The notes under the pieces were generated by a model. That model was given only the letters and a program-made list of their open reading frames with translations, was not told where the DNA came from and made no database searches. A stretch of 52,712 nucleotides of DNA from Bacteroidia bacterium (GTDB lineage: Bacteria > Bacteroidota > Bacteroidia > Flavobacteriales > Flavobacteriaceae): contig JAUIBW010000039.1 of assembly GCA_030427585.1 (NCBI GenBank), positions 1-52,712 on the forward strand. The letters are read 5' to 3'. The position numbers were made by a program, and so were the translations under genes. Positions 30,970 through 39,264 of this stretch are shown here, piece by piece; the stretch's first letter is position 1, and the number at the start of each line of letters is the position of its first letter.

Positions 30970-32532
30970 TTATTCCTTCTTTCCGTTACCTGTAAGTGTG
31001 CTAATAAAGCCACTTTTTATATTAATCCATAAGTAATTAAAGAATGATTTTGTAGCATCTCGTTCTGCTTCAATAGCTCCATAACGAAATTTTTGAGTAT
31101 CGGTTTTTGAGGCTTCATCAATAAAAATATTTCCTATGGTGGTTAAAAGTTTATTTATTTTAAAACCATTCTCACGCAATATTTTAAATTTGAAATTCTC
31201 ATATTTCATTTTCATTTCTCCCTTAGACTGTATAGTGTTGCCATAAAACGTAAAATACATTTGTTGAATTTCCCCTTCGGTAACTGCATTTAAATTTGGT
31301 TTAAAAAAAGGGTTCAGAATTTCAGTAGATAAATTACTTACTGAACCCGATACTAAAAATGAATCAGAGGTGTTATTTACATCAAAATTCCAATTGAGCT
31401 CAAAAGGTGCTTTTGCCATAAGTTTAGATTGTACTTTAATGTCTGTTTTTTTAGCATGTTTAAGGTTAGAAATATGGTGTATAGTTGCATCAACATTGCT
31501 GAAAAATAATTTCCCTGCTTTTTTATCTCGCTCAACTAATTCAGCATAAGATATATAGCCGTTTTTTACTTTTACCTCATTTACATCTAAGTTAAAAGGT
31601 AAATTCCTTAAAGATTTTCCATAAAACGGTTTAATACTTAAATCGTCGGGTAATAGTTTGTCTCTAAAAATTTCAAGATTAGGAGTTTTAATATGTGCCG
31701 ATATTGCTCGAATTCCAAAACGGTTTTTACAATAGCTAAAATGAAGTTTTTGCAATACAATTTGTGGAATTTTTAGATTAATATAATCGTGTTCTTTATT
31801 TAAATGTGTAGAAAGTTCTTTTTTATCATATTTAGGAATAATCCGTAAGTTTTCTAAATAGATTGATTTTTTATCAGTAGTTATACGATCAATTTTAAAA
31901 ATTTCATAATCGCTATAGTTTGATATGATGTGTGTTGCATCTAATTTAAAGCTATCGTAAGTTACTGGTGATGCATCCAACACATGTAAATTTATTTTGC
32001 TCCCTATGACGGTTAAGTTATAATTTGAAACATAAAATTTGGTAGTGTCTGTACTTTTATTTATAATATTCAAACTGCCGTTTGTAATATTCACTTCATT
32101 AATTTTAATGGTTTTTATTTCTTTGGCTTTGGTATTGGTTTCTGTTTTTTTTGAAGTAACATGTTTGTAAGGGTAATAATTAAGCTTCGGTTTTTTTAAG
32201 ATAAAATTATTAATAGAAAGGGTTTCATCAAATAACAGATTCCAATAACTAATACCTTTTAATTGAAGTATTTCTGATTTTAAATATGTAGGGTTTTGTA
32301 GTGTATCTGTATTTTCAATTTTGAGAGAAATATTGTGTAATGTAACTGTTTTGGATAGTATATTAATGTCTAAACCTGAATAGGCTACCGTTAAGTGAGG
32401 TGGTATTTTTTGTGATAAAAAATCGGTTATATAATTTTTTGCACACCATTGTAATACGAAAAATATGGAAAAAAGTATCAATACTGAAACTATTAATATC
32501 CTTATACTTTTCTTATTACCAATCGCAGCCAT
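30970..32532 (-). CDS. DUF748-type envelope protein (AsmA-like), larger member
   Basis: 520 residues. An N-terminal membrane anchor (ILIVSVLILFSIFFVLQWCA) is followed by a long beta-rich periplasmic part with the repeating layout of AsmA/DUF748 proteins: VAYSGLDINILSKTVTLHNISLKI, LSINNFILKKPKLNYYP, INEVNITNGSLNII and IPQIVLQKLHFSY. The C-terminal end (KSFFNYLWINIKSGFISTLTGNG) resembles that of its neighbour. Envelope integrity or lipid movement is the likely role by family. It is the upstream gene of a two-gene unit, and its start lies 34 bases after the aldehyde dehydrogenase stop. Confidence 0.8.
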   Translation of the reverse strand: MAAIGNKKSIRILIVSVLILFSIFFVLQWCAKNYITDFLSQKIPPHLTVAYSGLDINILSKTVTLHNISLKIENTDTLQNPTYLKSEILQLKGISYWNLLFDETLSINNFILKKPKLNYYPYKHVTSKKTETNTKAKEIKTIKINEVNITNGSLNIINKSTDTTKFYVSNYNLTVIGSKINLHVLDASPVTYDSFKLDATHIISNYSDYEIFKIDRITTDKKSIYLENLRIIPKYDKKELSTHLNKEHDYINLKIPQIVLQKLHFSYCKNRFGIRAISAHIKTPNLEIFRDKLLPDDLSIKPFYGKSLRNLPFNLDVNEVKVKNGYISYAELVERDKKAGKLFFSNVDATIHHISNLKHAKKTDIKVQSKLMAKAPFELNWNFDVNNTSDSFLVSGSVSNLSTEILNPFFKPNLNAVTEGEIQQMYFTFYGNTIQSKGEMKMKYENFKFKILRENGFKINKLLTTIGNIFIDEASKTDTQKFRYGAIEAERDATKSFFNYLWINIKSGFISTLTGNGKKE

Positions 32533-32566
32533 ATTTTTTAGTTATTTCTAATTAGAAGACAGTTAA

Positions 32567-33928
32567 TTATTTGATATAAACTGTTTTTTTATTTGCGAAA
32601 GCCAAAATGCCTTCTCTAGAAAGCTCGCGACCATAGCCTGAATTTTTTGTGCCGCCAAAAGGTAGCCTTGGATCAGACTTTACCATATCGTTAATAAAGA
32701 AAGCACCATCTTCAATAGCAATGATTCTTTGTTTTGCATCTTTGGTATCTTCAGTAAAAATCATGGTCCCTAACCCAAATTTTGTATTACTTGCCATTTT
32801 ATAAGCCTCTTCCTTGTTAGAAACTTTTATAATTGCAGCCACAGGGCCGAAGGTTTCTTCGGTAAATACAGGCATGTCTTCAGTGACTTTTGTTAAAATT
32901 GTAGGTTGATAATACGTTTTATCTCTTTTGTTTCCTAAATGCACATACGCCCCTTTTTCGATGGATTTGTTAATCTGCTCTTCTAAGATATCTGCCAAAT
33001 CTTCTCTAGCTAAAGTGCCTATTTCGGTACTTTCTATAATGGGGTCCCCAAAAGTTAATGCTTCTACTTTTTTAGTGAATTTCTCTAAAAATTCATCATA
33101 AATACCAGCTTCTACAATAAACCTTTTTGCTGCAATACAACTCTGACCTGTATTTTGCATTCTAGCTTTTACCATGGTATCAAGGTGTTTATCCAAATCA
33201 GCATCATTAAGGACCACGCAGGCATTGCTTCCTCCCAATTCTAAAACCAGTTTTTTTAATTGAGATCCGGCAACTTCTGAAATTTTACGCCCTGTTTTTT
33301 CACTTCCTGTAAGAGATATGGCTTTTATAATATCATTTTTTATAATGGTTTTAATGTTGTCGTGGTCTGTTAGTAAAGTAGTAAAGCAACCTTTTGGATA
33401 TCCTGAACCTTCAAAAATTTCTTGAATAGCCAGGGCACAGCCTGTAACATTCGAAGCGTGTTTTAAAACAACTGTATTTCCTACAGTTAACGTTGGAATT
33501 GCAAACCTGAAGGCTTGCCAAAATGGGAAATTCCATGGCATGATCCCTAAGATGCATCCCAACGGATCGTAAGAAATAAAGCTTTCTTTCGCATCGGTTT
33601 CTATAATCTCATCAGATAATAAGAGCATAGCATTTTCAATATAAAAATCACATAAATAAATACATTTATCAATTTCGGCAAAACTTTCAGTTATGGGTTT
33701 TCCCATTTCCGTAGTCATAAGCCTACTATACTTTTCCTTATTTTTCGATAAGTTTTCAGCAACATTTTTTAGTAATGTTGTCTTTTTAGAAAGACTCTCG
33801 GTTTTCCAAGATTGAAAGGTTTTATCAGCTAAATAAAGTGCTTTAGATATGGCTTCATCTGAATAATAATTATAAGTTTTTATGACTTTATTTAAATATG
33901 GATTAGTAGTCGTTATTTGTTTTTTCAT
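32567..33928 (-). CDS. NAD(P)-dependent aldehyde dehydrogenase (succinate-semialdehyde type)
   Basis: 453 residues from the ATG at 33928 (MKKQITTTNPYLNK). The aldehyde dehydrogenase motifs are complete: PWNFPFWQA with Asn133, the cofactor loop SLTGSEKTG, catalytic Glu230 in LELGGSNAC, nucleophile Cys264 in NTGQSCIAAKRF, and EETFGPVAAI. The overall pattern and the length near 455 are those of bacterial succinate-semialdehyde dehydrogenases, which oxidise the aldehyde to succinate, but the substrate is not certain. The gene leads the unit that continues with the two DUF748 genes. Confidence 0.9.
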   Translation of the reverse strand: MKKQITTTNPYLNKVIKTYNYYSDEAISKALYLADKTFQSWKTESLSKKTTLLKNVAENLSKNKEKYSRLMTTEMGKPITESFAEIDKCIYLCDFYIENAMLLLSDEIIETDAKESFISYDPLGCILGIMPWNFPFWQAFRFAIPTLTVGNTVVLKHASNVTGCALAIQEIFEGSGYPKGCFTTLLTDHDNIKTIIKNDIIKAISLTGSEKTGRKISEVAGSQLKKLVLELGGSNACVVLNDADLDKHLDTMVKARMQNTGQSCIAAKRFIVEAGIYDEFLEKFTKKVEALTFGDPIIESTEIGTLAREDLADILEEQINKSIEKGAYVHLGNKRDKTYYQPTILTKVTEDMPVFTEETFGPVAAIIKVSNKEEAYKMASNTKFGLGTMIFTEDTKDAKQRIIAIEDGAFFINDMVKSDPRLPFGGTKNSGYGRELSREGILAFANKKTVYIK

Positions 33929-34114
33929 TTCAATAATTTTACATCTAAATGTAGTGTTTCGTATCAAATGCCTTTAACACAAATACTAAAAACATGAACG
34001 TTTTTCAAGATTTTTATTCGAGTTAAGATTCATGTTCATCACGTTAAGGCAACAGGGTTTTTGCTTTTTAATTTGAACAAAAAACAAAGTTTAACCTTAA
34101 AAGCTAGAAATATT

Positions 34115-34201
34115 ATGAGTAATAATAGAAATACAGTATTAGGAATTCTGGCAGGAACCGCAGTAGGTTCTATTATACTTGCACTGCTACATACAAAATG
34201 A
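34115..34201 (+). CDS. Truncated YtxH-like mini-protein
   Basis: 28 residues, MSNNRNTVLGILAGTAVGSIILALLHTK. YtxH-domain proteins of this phylum begin with the same words (NTALGILAGTAIGA) and go on for another 50-80 residues with an APDKG motif and a coiled tail; here the frame ends after the membrane segment. Its last bases overlap the remnant at 34173 on the other strand, so the gene was probably cut by a rearrangement. It could still make a one-helix peptide. Confidence 0.45.
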   Translation: MSNNRNTVLGILAGTAVGSIILALLHTK

Positions 34202-34402
34202 TGTCATTTTCAATATGTGGAATGTATTGTTCTATATTTTGCTGTAAACTTCTGATAATGTCTTTTCCTTGACCAATACTTTCTATCTGCTTTTTTATCC
34301 ACTCATAATGCTCTGGATAGCGTAAGGTTTTATAATCTAGGAACGTACTTTGCCTAATAAAGCATCTGATAAGTCGTCTTTATATGTAATTTAGTTAGTA
34401 AT
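34173..34402 (-). pseudogene. Frameshifted C-terminal remnant resembling saccharopine dehydrogenase
   Basis: On the minus strand the text LDYKTLRYPEHYEWIKKQ, IESIGQGKDIIRSLQQNIEQYIPHI and ENDIILYVAVQ is open to a stop at 34173. Saccharopine dehydrogenase relatives carry the word order YKT-RYPGHY-W and IP-VEDD---VYVAVEG near this point. Just upstream the matching text is in another frame (YKDDLSDALLGKV), so a frameshift separates the two parts. No start and no N-terminal nucleotide-binding domain are present. Family identity is likely but rests on memory. Confidence 0.55.
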
Positions 34403-34809
34403 AGTTTTAGATCATTCAGATAGAGATGGGGTAATAGAGAAAGATTAATTTTTTACAATACTTATATTACCGAAACACATAAACAATGTCAAGACGTTTC
34501 CTTAATTATTAGATTTTTAGTTAATTTATAAATAAGCTTCCTATGTAACTATGATTATGGTTTTTATTGATATTCTAGTAAGATTTCTCCTAAGTTTTTA
34601 TATGCTGTAGTGAGGTAATTTTTTTAAGGTATTTGCAAGTCGTTTTCCAGAGTTAATGTTTTTACATTTTAGGACCTTCTAAAGAATTAATACAATATAT
34701 TTTATGTAAAAAACATAAAAACATTGATGCTTGCACGTAATCTTATAATGTTAAAAATTCATAAATTTATGTTAATCAAAAAATTACCTTCCAACATTAA
34801 TTTGATTAT
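34403..34809. other. Leader region of the five-PAS kinase gene
   Basis: About 400 bases of AT-rich DNA with no protein-like frame. A small inverted repeat (TTTTATGT and ACATAAAA) lies near 34701-34721, about 90 bases before the kinase start. No clear promoter was recognised. Confidence 0.4.
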
Positions 34810-37539
34810 ATGCACAAAAACATTTCTGAATCTTCTTTTTTGACAGTTGAAACTGATGGGGAATATTTAAAAAAAGAACTTTACGCACTTATTAAAAAAG
34901 ATGAATCGATTTTTGACTTTATACAAGAATCTGCATTAGATGGTATATGGTTCTGGGATCTGGATAATCCTGAAAACGAATGGATGAGTCCTAAATTTTG
35001 GAATACTTTGGGGTATGATCCTAAAGATATGCCTCATAAATCCTCTACATGGCAAGATATTATTAATAAAGAAGATCTTGCACAAGCTCTTAGTAATTTT
35101 ACTAAACATTGTAAAACCCCTAATCACCCTTATGATCAGATTGTAAGATACCAACATAAAATGGGGCATACAGTTTGGATTCGTTGTAAAGGTATCGCTA
35201 TAAGAGATAAAAAAGGGAAACCAGTAAGAATGCTTGGAGCCCATACCGATATCACTGAACAAAAAAAAGCAGAATTAAATTTACAAAAACAAGTAGAGCA
35301 TTACCAACATATTATTGATGGGACTAATATTGGCACCTGGGAATGGAATGTTCAAACAGATGAAGTTATTTATAATGAAAAATGGGCTAAAATAATAGGG
35401 TATTCACTTTTAGAATTACACCCAGTATCTATTACCACCTGGACCAATTGCGTACATCCCGATGATTTAAAAAAATCTGAGCAGGTATTAGAAGATCATT
35501 TTAGTGGTAAAACACCAATTTATGAATTAGAAGCTCGTATGAAGCATAAAAATGGTGATTGGATATGGGTATTAGTTCGAGGTAAAGTAGTGAGTTGGAC
35601 TGTAAAAGGTGAACCAGAGTGGATGGTAGGGGCGCATCAGGAAATTACAAAACAAAAGAAAGATCAAGAAAAGTATAGACTTTTTATAGAGCAAGCTCCC
35701 AGTACTATAGCCATGTTTGATACTAATATGTGCTATATAGCTTACTCTAAAAAATGGATAATCGACTATAAGATAAAAGATGAAAATATTATAGGGAAAT
35801 CGCATTATGAAGTTTTTCCCGAAATAGGAGCTCAATGGAAACAAGATCATCAGGATTGTTTGAGTGGAAAAATTTTAAGATGTGAGGAAGATCGATTCGA
35901 AAGAGAAGATGGATCAGTTCAATGGATTTCCTGGGAGTTACATCCATGGTATAAAAGCAATAATGAAGTTGGAGGAATTATTATGCTTACGGCAGATATT
36001 ACCAGAACAAAAGAAGCCGAGATCAGGCTAAAATTAAGTGAAAGAACATTTAGAGGCAATTTTGAAAATGCTGCAATAGGAATGGCAATCATTGATCTTG
36101 ATGGTAAATGGAGTAAAGTTAATGATACCCTATGTAAAATTGTTGGATACACTTCGGAAGAGTTAATGAAACTCACTTTTCAGGATATTACACATCCTGA
36201 TGATCTAGGTGCAGATTTAGATCTTGTTCAGGAATTACTGGATGGAAAAAGGTCTTTTTATCATATGGAAAAACGATATTTTCATAAGAATGGACAAATA
36301 GTACATATCATATTATCTGCTTCAATAATTAGAGATGAAAACGAATCTCCTTTATATTTCATCTCACAAATAACTGATATTACCCCCAGAATTCATGCTC
36401 GCGAAAAATTAGAGAAAGCTCTATCACGATTAGAAGGGATTTTTGAGGCTAGTACACAAGTTAGTATTGTACAAACAGATTTAAACGGTATTATTACTAA
36501 ATTTAATAAAGGAGCAGAAAACTTGTTAGGGTATAAAAGAGAGGAAGTTATTGGAAAAGAATCTGTAAAAATTATACATCTTAATGAAGAAATGCTAAAG
36601 TACAGTGAGGAATTATCGAATAAATTAGGGAGAAAAGTTGAGGGTTTTGATATTTTCAGCGCTTCTTTAAAAAAGGAAAAACATATCACTAAAGAATGGA
36701 CGCATGTTAGAAAAGATGGAACACAATTCCCGGTACAGTTAACCACAACAGCCATAAAAATTGCAGATAAAATAATTGGATATCTAGAGGTTGCAATGGA
36801 TATAAGTGAAATTAAAAAGGTAGAAAAAGAAATAAAATCTTTATTACAAGTAGCAAATGATCAAAATGAAAGACTTAAGAATTTTGCGCATATTGTATCT
36901 CATAATTTAAAATCACATTCAGGTAACTTTAATATGTTACTAGATTTTTATATTAAGGAAAACCCAGGTATAGAAAATGATGAGATCATTCGATTATTTA
37001 GAATAGCAGCTCGCAATTTATCAGAAACTATAGCTCATCTTAATGAAGTAGTTTTAATGAACACCTCTGTAGATCAGAATCTGATAAAATTAAATCTCAA
37101 TCTATCAATAACCAAAGTAATAAGAGGTATCACATTGAGTGCACGAAAAGCAGAAGTCAAGATTATTAATAAAGTTGATAAAGGTATTAATGTACTGGGG
37201 GTTTCTGCTTACGTGGATAGTATTCTACTTAACTTCATAACAAATAGTATAAAATACAGATCTCTTGAAAGAGATAGTTATGTATTGTTAGATGCTTATA
37301 TCGAGGGGGATTTTGTAGTATTAACTGTAAAAGATAATGGTTTAGGGATAGATCTAAATACACATCATGCAAAACTTTTCGGGATGTATAAAACTTTTCA
37401 TCAAAATAAAGAGGCTCGAGGAATAGGATTGTTTATAACCAAAAATCAAGTTGAGGCACTTGGAGGTAAAATCGATGTTGAAAGTAAAGTTAATCAGGGT
37501 ACAACGTTTAAAATCTATTTGAAATATGAAAAAAATTGA
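34810..37539 (+). CDS. Soluble multi-PAS sensor histidine kinase
   Basis: 909 residues with no membrane segment, hence cytoplasmic. Five PAS/PAC repeats in a row (about 35-155, 160-285, 290-405, 410-530 and 535-680), recognisable by FWDLDNPENEWMS, TWEWNV, AAIGMAIIDLDG and the PAC ends GAHTDIT, GAHQEIT, MLTADIT and ISQITDIT. HisKA follows with His698 in FAHIVSHNLKSHSGN, then HATPase_c with NFITNSIKYR, DNGLGID and GIGLFITKNQV. It would sense an internal signal (light, redox or ligand; no cofactor site can be read with confidence) and phosphorylate the REC protein encoded at 37526, whose start overlaps its end by 14 bases. Confidence 0.93.
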   Translation: MHKNISESSFLTVETDGEYLKKELYALIKKDESIFDFIQESALDGIWFWDLDNPENEWMSPKFWNTLGYDPKDMPHKSSTWQDIINKEDLAQALSNFTKHCKTPNHPYDQIVRYQHKMGHTVWIRCKGIAIRDKKGKPVRMLGAHTDITEQKKAELNLQKQVEHYQHIIDGTNIGTWEWNVQTDEVIYNEKWAKIIGYSLLELHPVSITTWTNCVHPDDLKKSEQVLEDHFSGKTPIYELEARMKHKNGDWIWVLVRGKVVSWTVKGEPEWMVGAHQEITKQKKDQEKYRLFIEQAPSTIAMFDTNMCYIAYSKKWIIDYKIKDENIIGKSHYEVFPEIGAQWKQDHQDCLSGKILRCEEDRFEREDGSVQWISWELHPWYKSNNEVGGIIMLTADITRTKEAEIRLKLSERTFRGNFENAAIGMAIIDLDGKWSKVNDTLCKIVGYTSEELMKLTFQDITHPDDLGADLDLVQELLDGKRSFYHMEKRYFHKNGQIVHIILSASIIRDENESPLYFISQITDITPRIHAREKLEKALSRLEGIFEASTQVSIVQTDLNGIITKFNKGAENLLGYKREEVIGKESVKIIHLNEEMLKYSEELSNKLGRKVEGFDIFSASLKKEKHITKEWTHVRKDGTQFPVQLTTTAIKIADKIIGYLEVAMDISEIKKVEKEIKSLLQVANDQNERLKNFAHIVSHNLKSHSGNFNMLLDFYIKENPGIENDEIIRLFRIAARNLSETIAHLNEVVLMNTSVDQNLIKLNLNLSITKVIRGITLSARKAEVKIINKVDKGINVLGVSAYVDSILLNFITNSIKYRSLERDSYVLLDAYIEGDFVVLTVKDNGLGIDLNTHHAKLFGMYKTFHQNKEARGIGLFITKNQVEALGGKIDVESKVNQGTTFKIYLKYEKN

Positions 37540-37927
37540 CATAGCTTGTATTATTGACGATGACCCCATATTTATTTTTGGGGTAAAAAAAGTAATGAAC
37601 CTTGCCGACGCATGTAATAGTTTTCTGATTTACCATAACGGTAAAGAAGCACTAGATGCATTGTCTTCTTTGATTTCTACAAATGAAAAATTACCTGATG
37701 TTATACTTTTAGATCTTAATATGCCTATCTTAGATGGTTGGCAATTTCTAGAAAGATTTATAAAAGTACCTGTATCTAAAAAGATTATAATTTACATTGT
37801 ATCCTCTTCAGTAGACCCAGAAGATGTTTTAAGGGCAAAATCCTATGAAATAGTTAGTAATTACATTGTAAAACCCATTACAATGGATAAATTAATAAAT
37901 GTATTAGAAGATACAGAGAATGTGTAG
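37526..37927 (+). CDS. REC-only response regulator paired with the five-PAS kinase
   Basis: 133 residues, one receiver domain: acidic pocket IIDDDP (9-14), phospho-acceptor Asp63 in ILLDLNMPILDGWQF, switch Ser in VSSSVDPED and Lys in VKPITMDKL. The 14-base overlap with the kinase gene shows translational coupling, so it is the natural partner. No output domain; it would act through another protein. Confidence 0.93.
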   Translation: MKKIDIACIIDDDPIFIFGVKKVMNLADACNSFLIYHNGKEALDALSSLISTNEKLPDVILLDLNMPILDGWQFLERFIKVPVSKKIIIYIVSSSVDPEDVLRAKSYEIVSNYIVKPITMDKLINVLEDTENV

Positions 37928-38163
37928 AGGTAGTATCTCACCAAGTGTGTAAAGATTAAAAATAACTCTAATTCAACTTAACTCTCCATTTAAAAATGAA
38001 AAGAAAATCTATTGTTCCTTATAAATTGTGTATTCACTTGGTAGATCCGAAACATATATTTAAGGGCTTAACCCTATAAAATGACTAATAATTATAGTTG
38101 TACTGATCATTTATTGTAATTCAATTTATTATTTATGATTAATCTAACATATATCCATATTAT

Positions 38164-38484
38164 ATAAAAAAAACTATTTTTTTATTATTATCATTATTAA
38201 TACAGGTAACCGCATTCTCCCAGCAAAATATAGATGATTTATTAGCTGCGGGTATTAATGACGCTCAATGTTTTACTTCTGATTATTTGACGCCGGCTTC
38301 AGACGGATTACTGTATAGCATGAATCGTGGTTGGTTTAATGATGCAAAAGCTAAAAAGAAATTTGGGTTCGAGATTTCTTTAGTAGTAAATGCCGCATTT
38401 GTAGGTGATGACAATAAGTCTTTTATCTTAGATACTTCGCAAACTGATTATCATTTGTTTGCAATCTTTTCAAGTTCTCTGTAA
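38164..38484 (+). pseudogene. DUF6588-like gene remnant with mutated start codon
   Basis: The frame reads KKTIFLLLSLLIQVTAFSQQN, a signal peptide, then INDAQCFTSDYLTPASDG, SMNRGWFNDAKAKKKFGFEISLVVNAAFVGDDNKSF. Proteins of the DUF6588 type from Flavobacteriia start with the same order (AGLEDA-RFA-DYL-PASEG, NNGWYNTA, KPFGFEIS). The codon where the ATG is expected is ATA (38164-38166), and the frame stops after 106 residues, against more than 300 in the family. It is therefore a dead or dying copy that lacks both start and C-terminus. Confidence 0.75.
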
Positions 38485-38489
38485 AACCA

Positions 38490-38527
38490 ATAACCCTTTA
38501 TAAATACTAGTATTTATAAAGGGTTAT
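38490..38527. repeat. 38-nt perfect palindrome beside tRNA-Arg
   Basis: The arms ATAACCCTTTATAAATACT and AGTATTTATAAAGGGTTAT are exact inverted copies with no spacer. It lies 6 bases after the DUF6588-like stop codon and 10 bases from the 3' end of tRNA-Arg. There is no T-run on either side, so a simple Rho-independent terminator is doubtful, although a bidirectional stop is possible. Confidence 0.75.
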
Positions 38528-38537
38528 GAATTAGTTG

Positions 38538-38611
38538 TGACCCCGGAGGGATTCAAACCCCCAACCCTCAGAGCCGAAATCTGATGCGCTATTCAGTTGC
38601 GCCACGAGGCC
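38538..38611 (-). tRNA. tRNA-Arg (anticodon UCG)
   Basis: Reads GGCCTCG...CGGGGTCA on the minus strand, 74 nt. The acceptor stem pairs over seven positions (one G-T), the anticodon stem TCAGA/TCTGA encloses the loop TTTCGGC with anticodon TCG (reads CGA), and the T-arm GGGGG-TTTGAAT-CCCTC is in place. CCA is not encoded. It lies between the accessory region on its 3' side and the yqeY/dcw cluster on its 5' side. Confidence 0.95.
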
Positions 38612-38623
38612 ATTTTTCGTATA

Positions 38624-39073
38624 CTACGATAATTTGCTTTTTACTATTGTAGAAATTGTTTTTCCATCTGCTTTTCCTGTTAATGCAGCATTTGCCATAC
38701 CCATTACTTTACCCATATCCTTCATCCCTTCTGCGCCAGTATTAACAATAATATCTACGACTATTTTTTCAATTTCTGCTTCGCCTAATTGTTCTGGCAA
38801 AAATTGCTCAATCACTTTTGCTTGTGCCAGTTCGGGCTCTGCCAGATCATCACGCCCTTGTTCTATAAAAATCGCAGCACTATCTTTACGTTGCTTAACT
38901 TGTTTTTGTAATAATTTTAATTCCTGATCTTCAGTAAGTTTTTCTTTTGCTCCACTCTCTGTCTGGGCTAATAGAATAGCTGATTTTACAGCACGCAATG
39001 ATGTCAATGCGTTAGTATCTTTAGCTTTCATAGCTTCTTTCATCGCAGTCATTACTTTTTGCTCTAAACTCAT
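38624..39073 (-). CDS. yqeY: GatB/YqeY domain protein
   Basis: 149 residues, MSLEQKVMTAMKEAMKAKD, with the family words LRAVKSAILLAQTE, QRKDSAAIFIEQGRDDLAEPE and a C-terminal GMKDMGKVMGMANAALTGKADG. YqeY is related to the tail domain of the GatB subunit of tRNA-dependent amidotransferase; its role is not settled. In Bacteroidota it commonly follows ftsZ, as here, although a terminator at 39106 separates the two. Confidence 0.93.
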   Translation of the reverse strand: MSLEQKVMTAMKEAMKAKDTNALTSLRAVKSAILLAQTESGAKEKLTEDQELKLLQKQVKQRKDSAAIFIEQGRDDLAEPELAQAKVIEQFLPEQLGEAEIEKIVVDIIVNTGAEGMKDMGKVMGMANAALTGKADGKTISTIVKSKLS

Positions 39074-39105
39074 GATAATCGATTTTTATCTTTGGATTGC
39101 GAAGA

Positions 39106-39146
39106 TAAAAAAATAAACCGATACTCTAAGAGTAGAGTATCAGTTT
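39106..39146 (-). terminator. Terminator behind ftsZ
   Basis: A hairpin read on the minus strand (arms AAACTGATACTCT and AGAGTATCGGTTT, one mismatch), followed by a T-rich run. It would end the transcript of the division and cell-wall cluster. Confidence 0.85.
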
Positions 39147-39264
39147 AGTTTAAGTATTATCTTTATTTTTTAGATTCTGATCAAGTCTATACTAAGCAGA
39201 GACGAAGTTCAAGAATTATATATTTATACTTCACAATATTAGTATTCTAATTATAATAATGCAA

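Noticed and set aside
34701..34721. Inverted repeat TTTTATGT / ACATAAAA as an operator
   Set aside because: Pure A/T-rich arms of 8 bases are expected by chance in this DNA.
37996..38079. 27-codon frame behind the response regulator at 37526
   Set aside because: Short, with no domain, and composition like the surrounding spacer; a small AGGG/CCCT hairpin nearby lacks a T-run.
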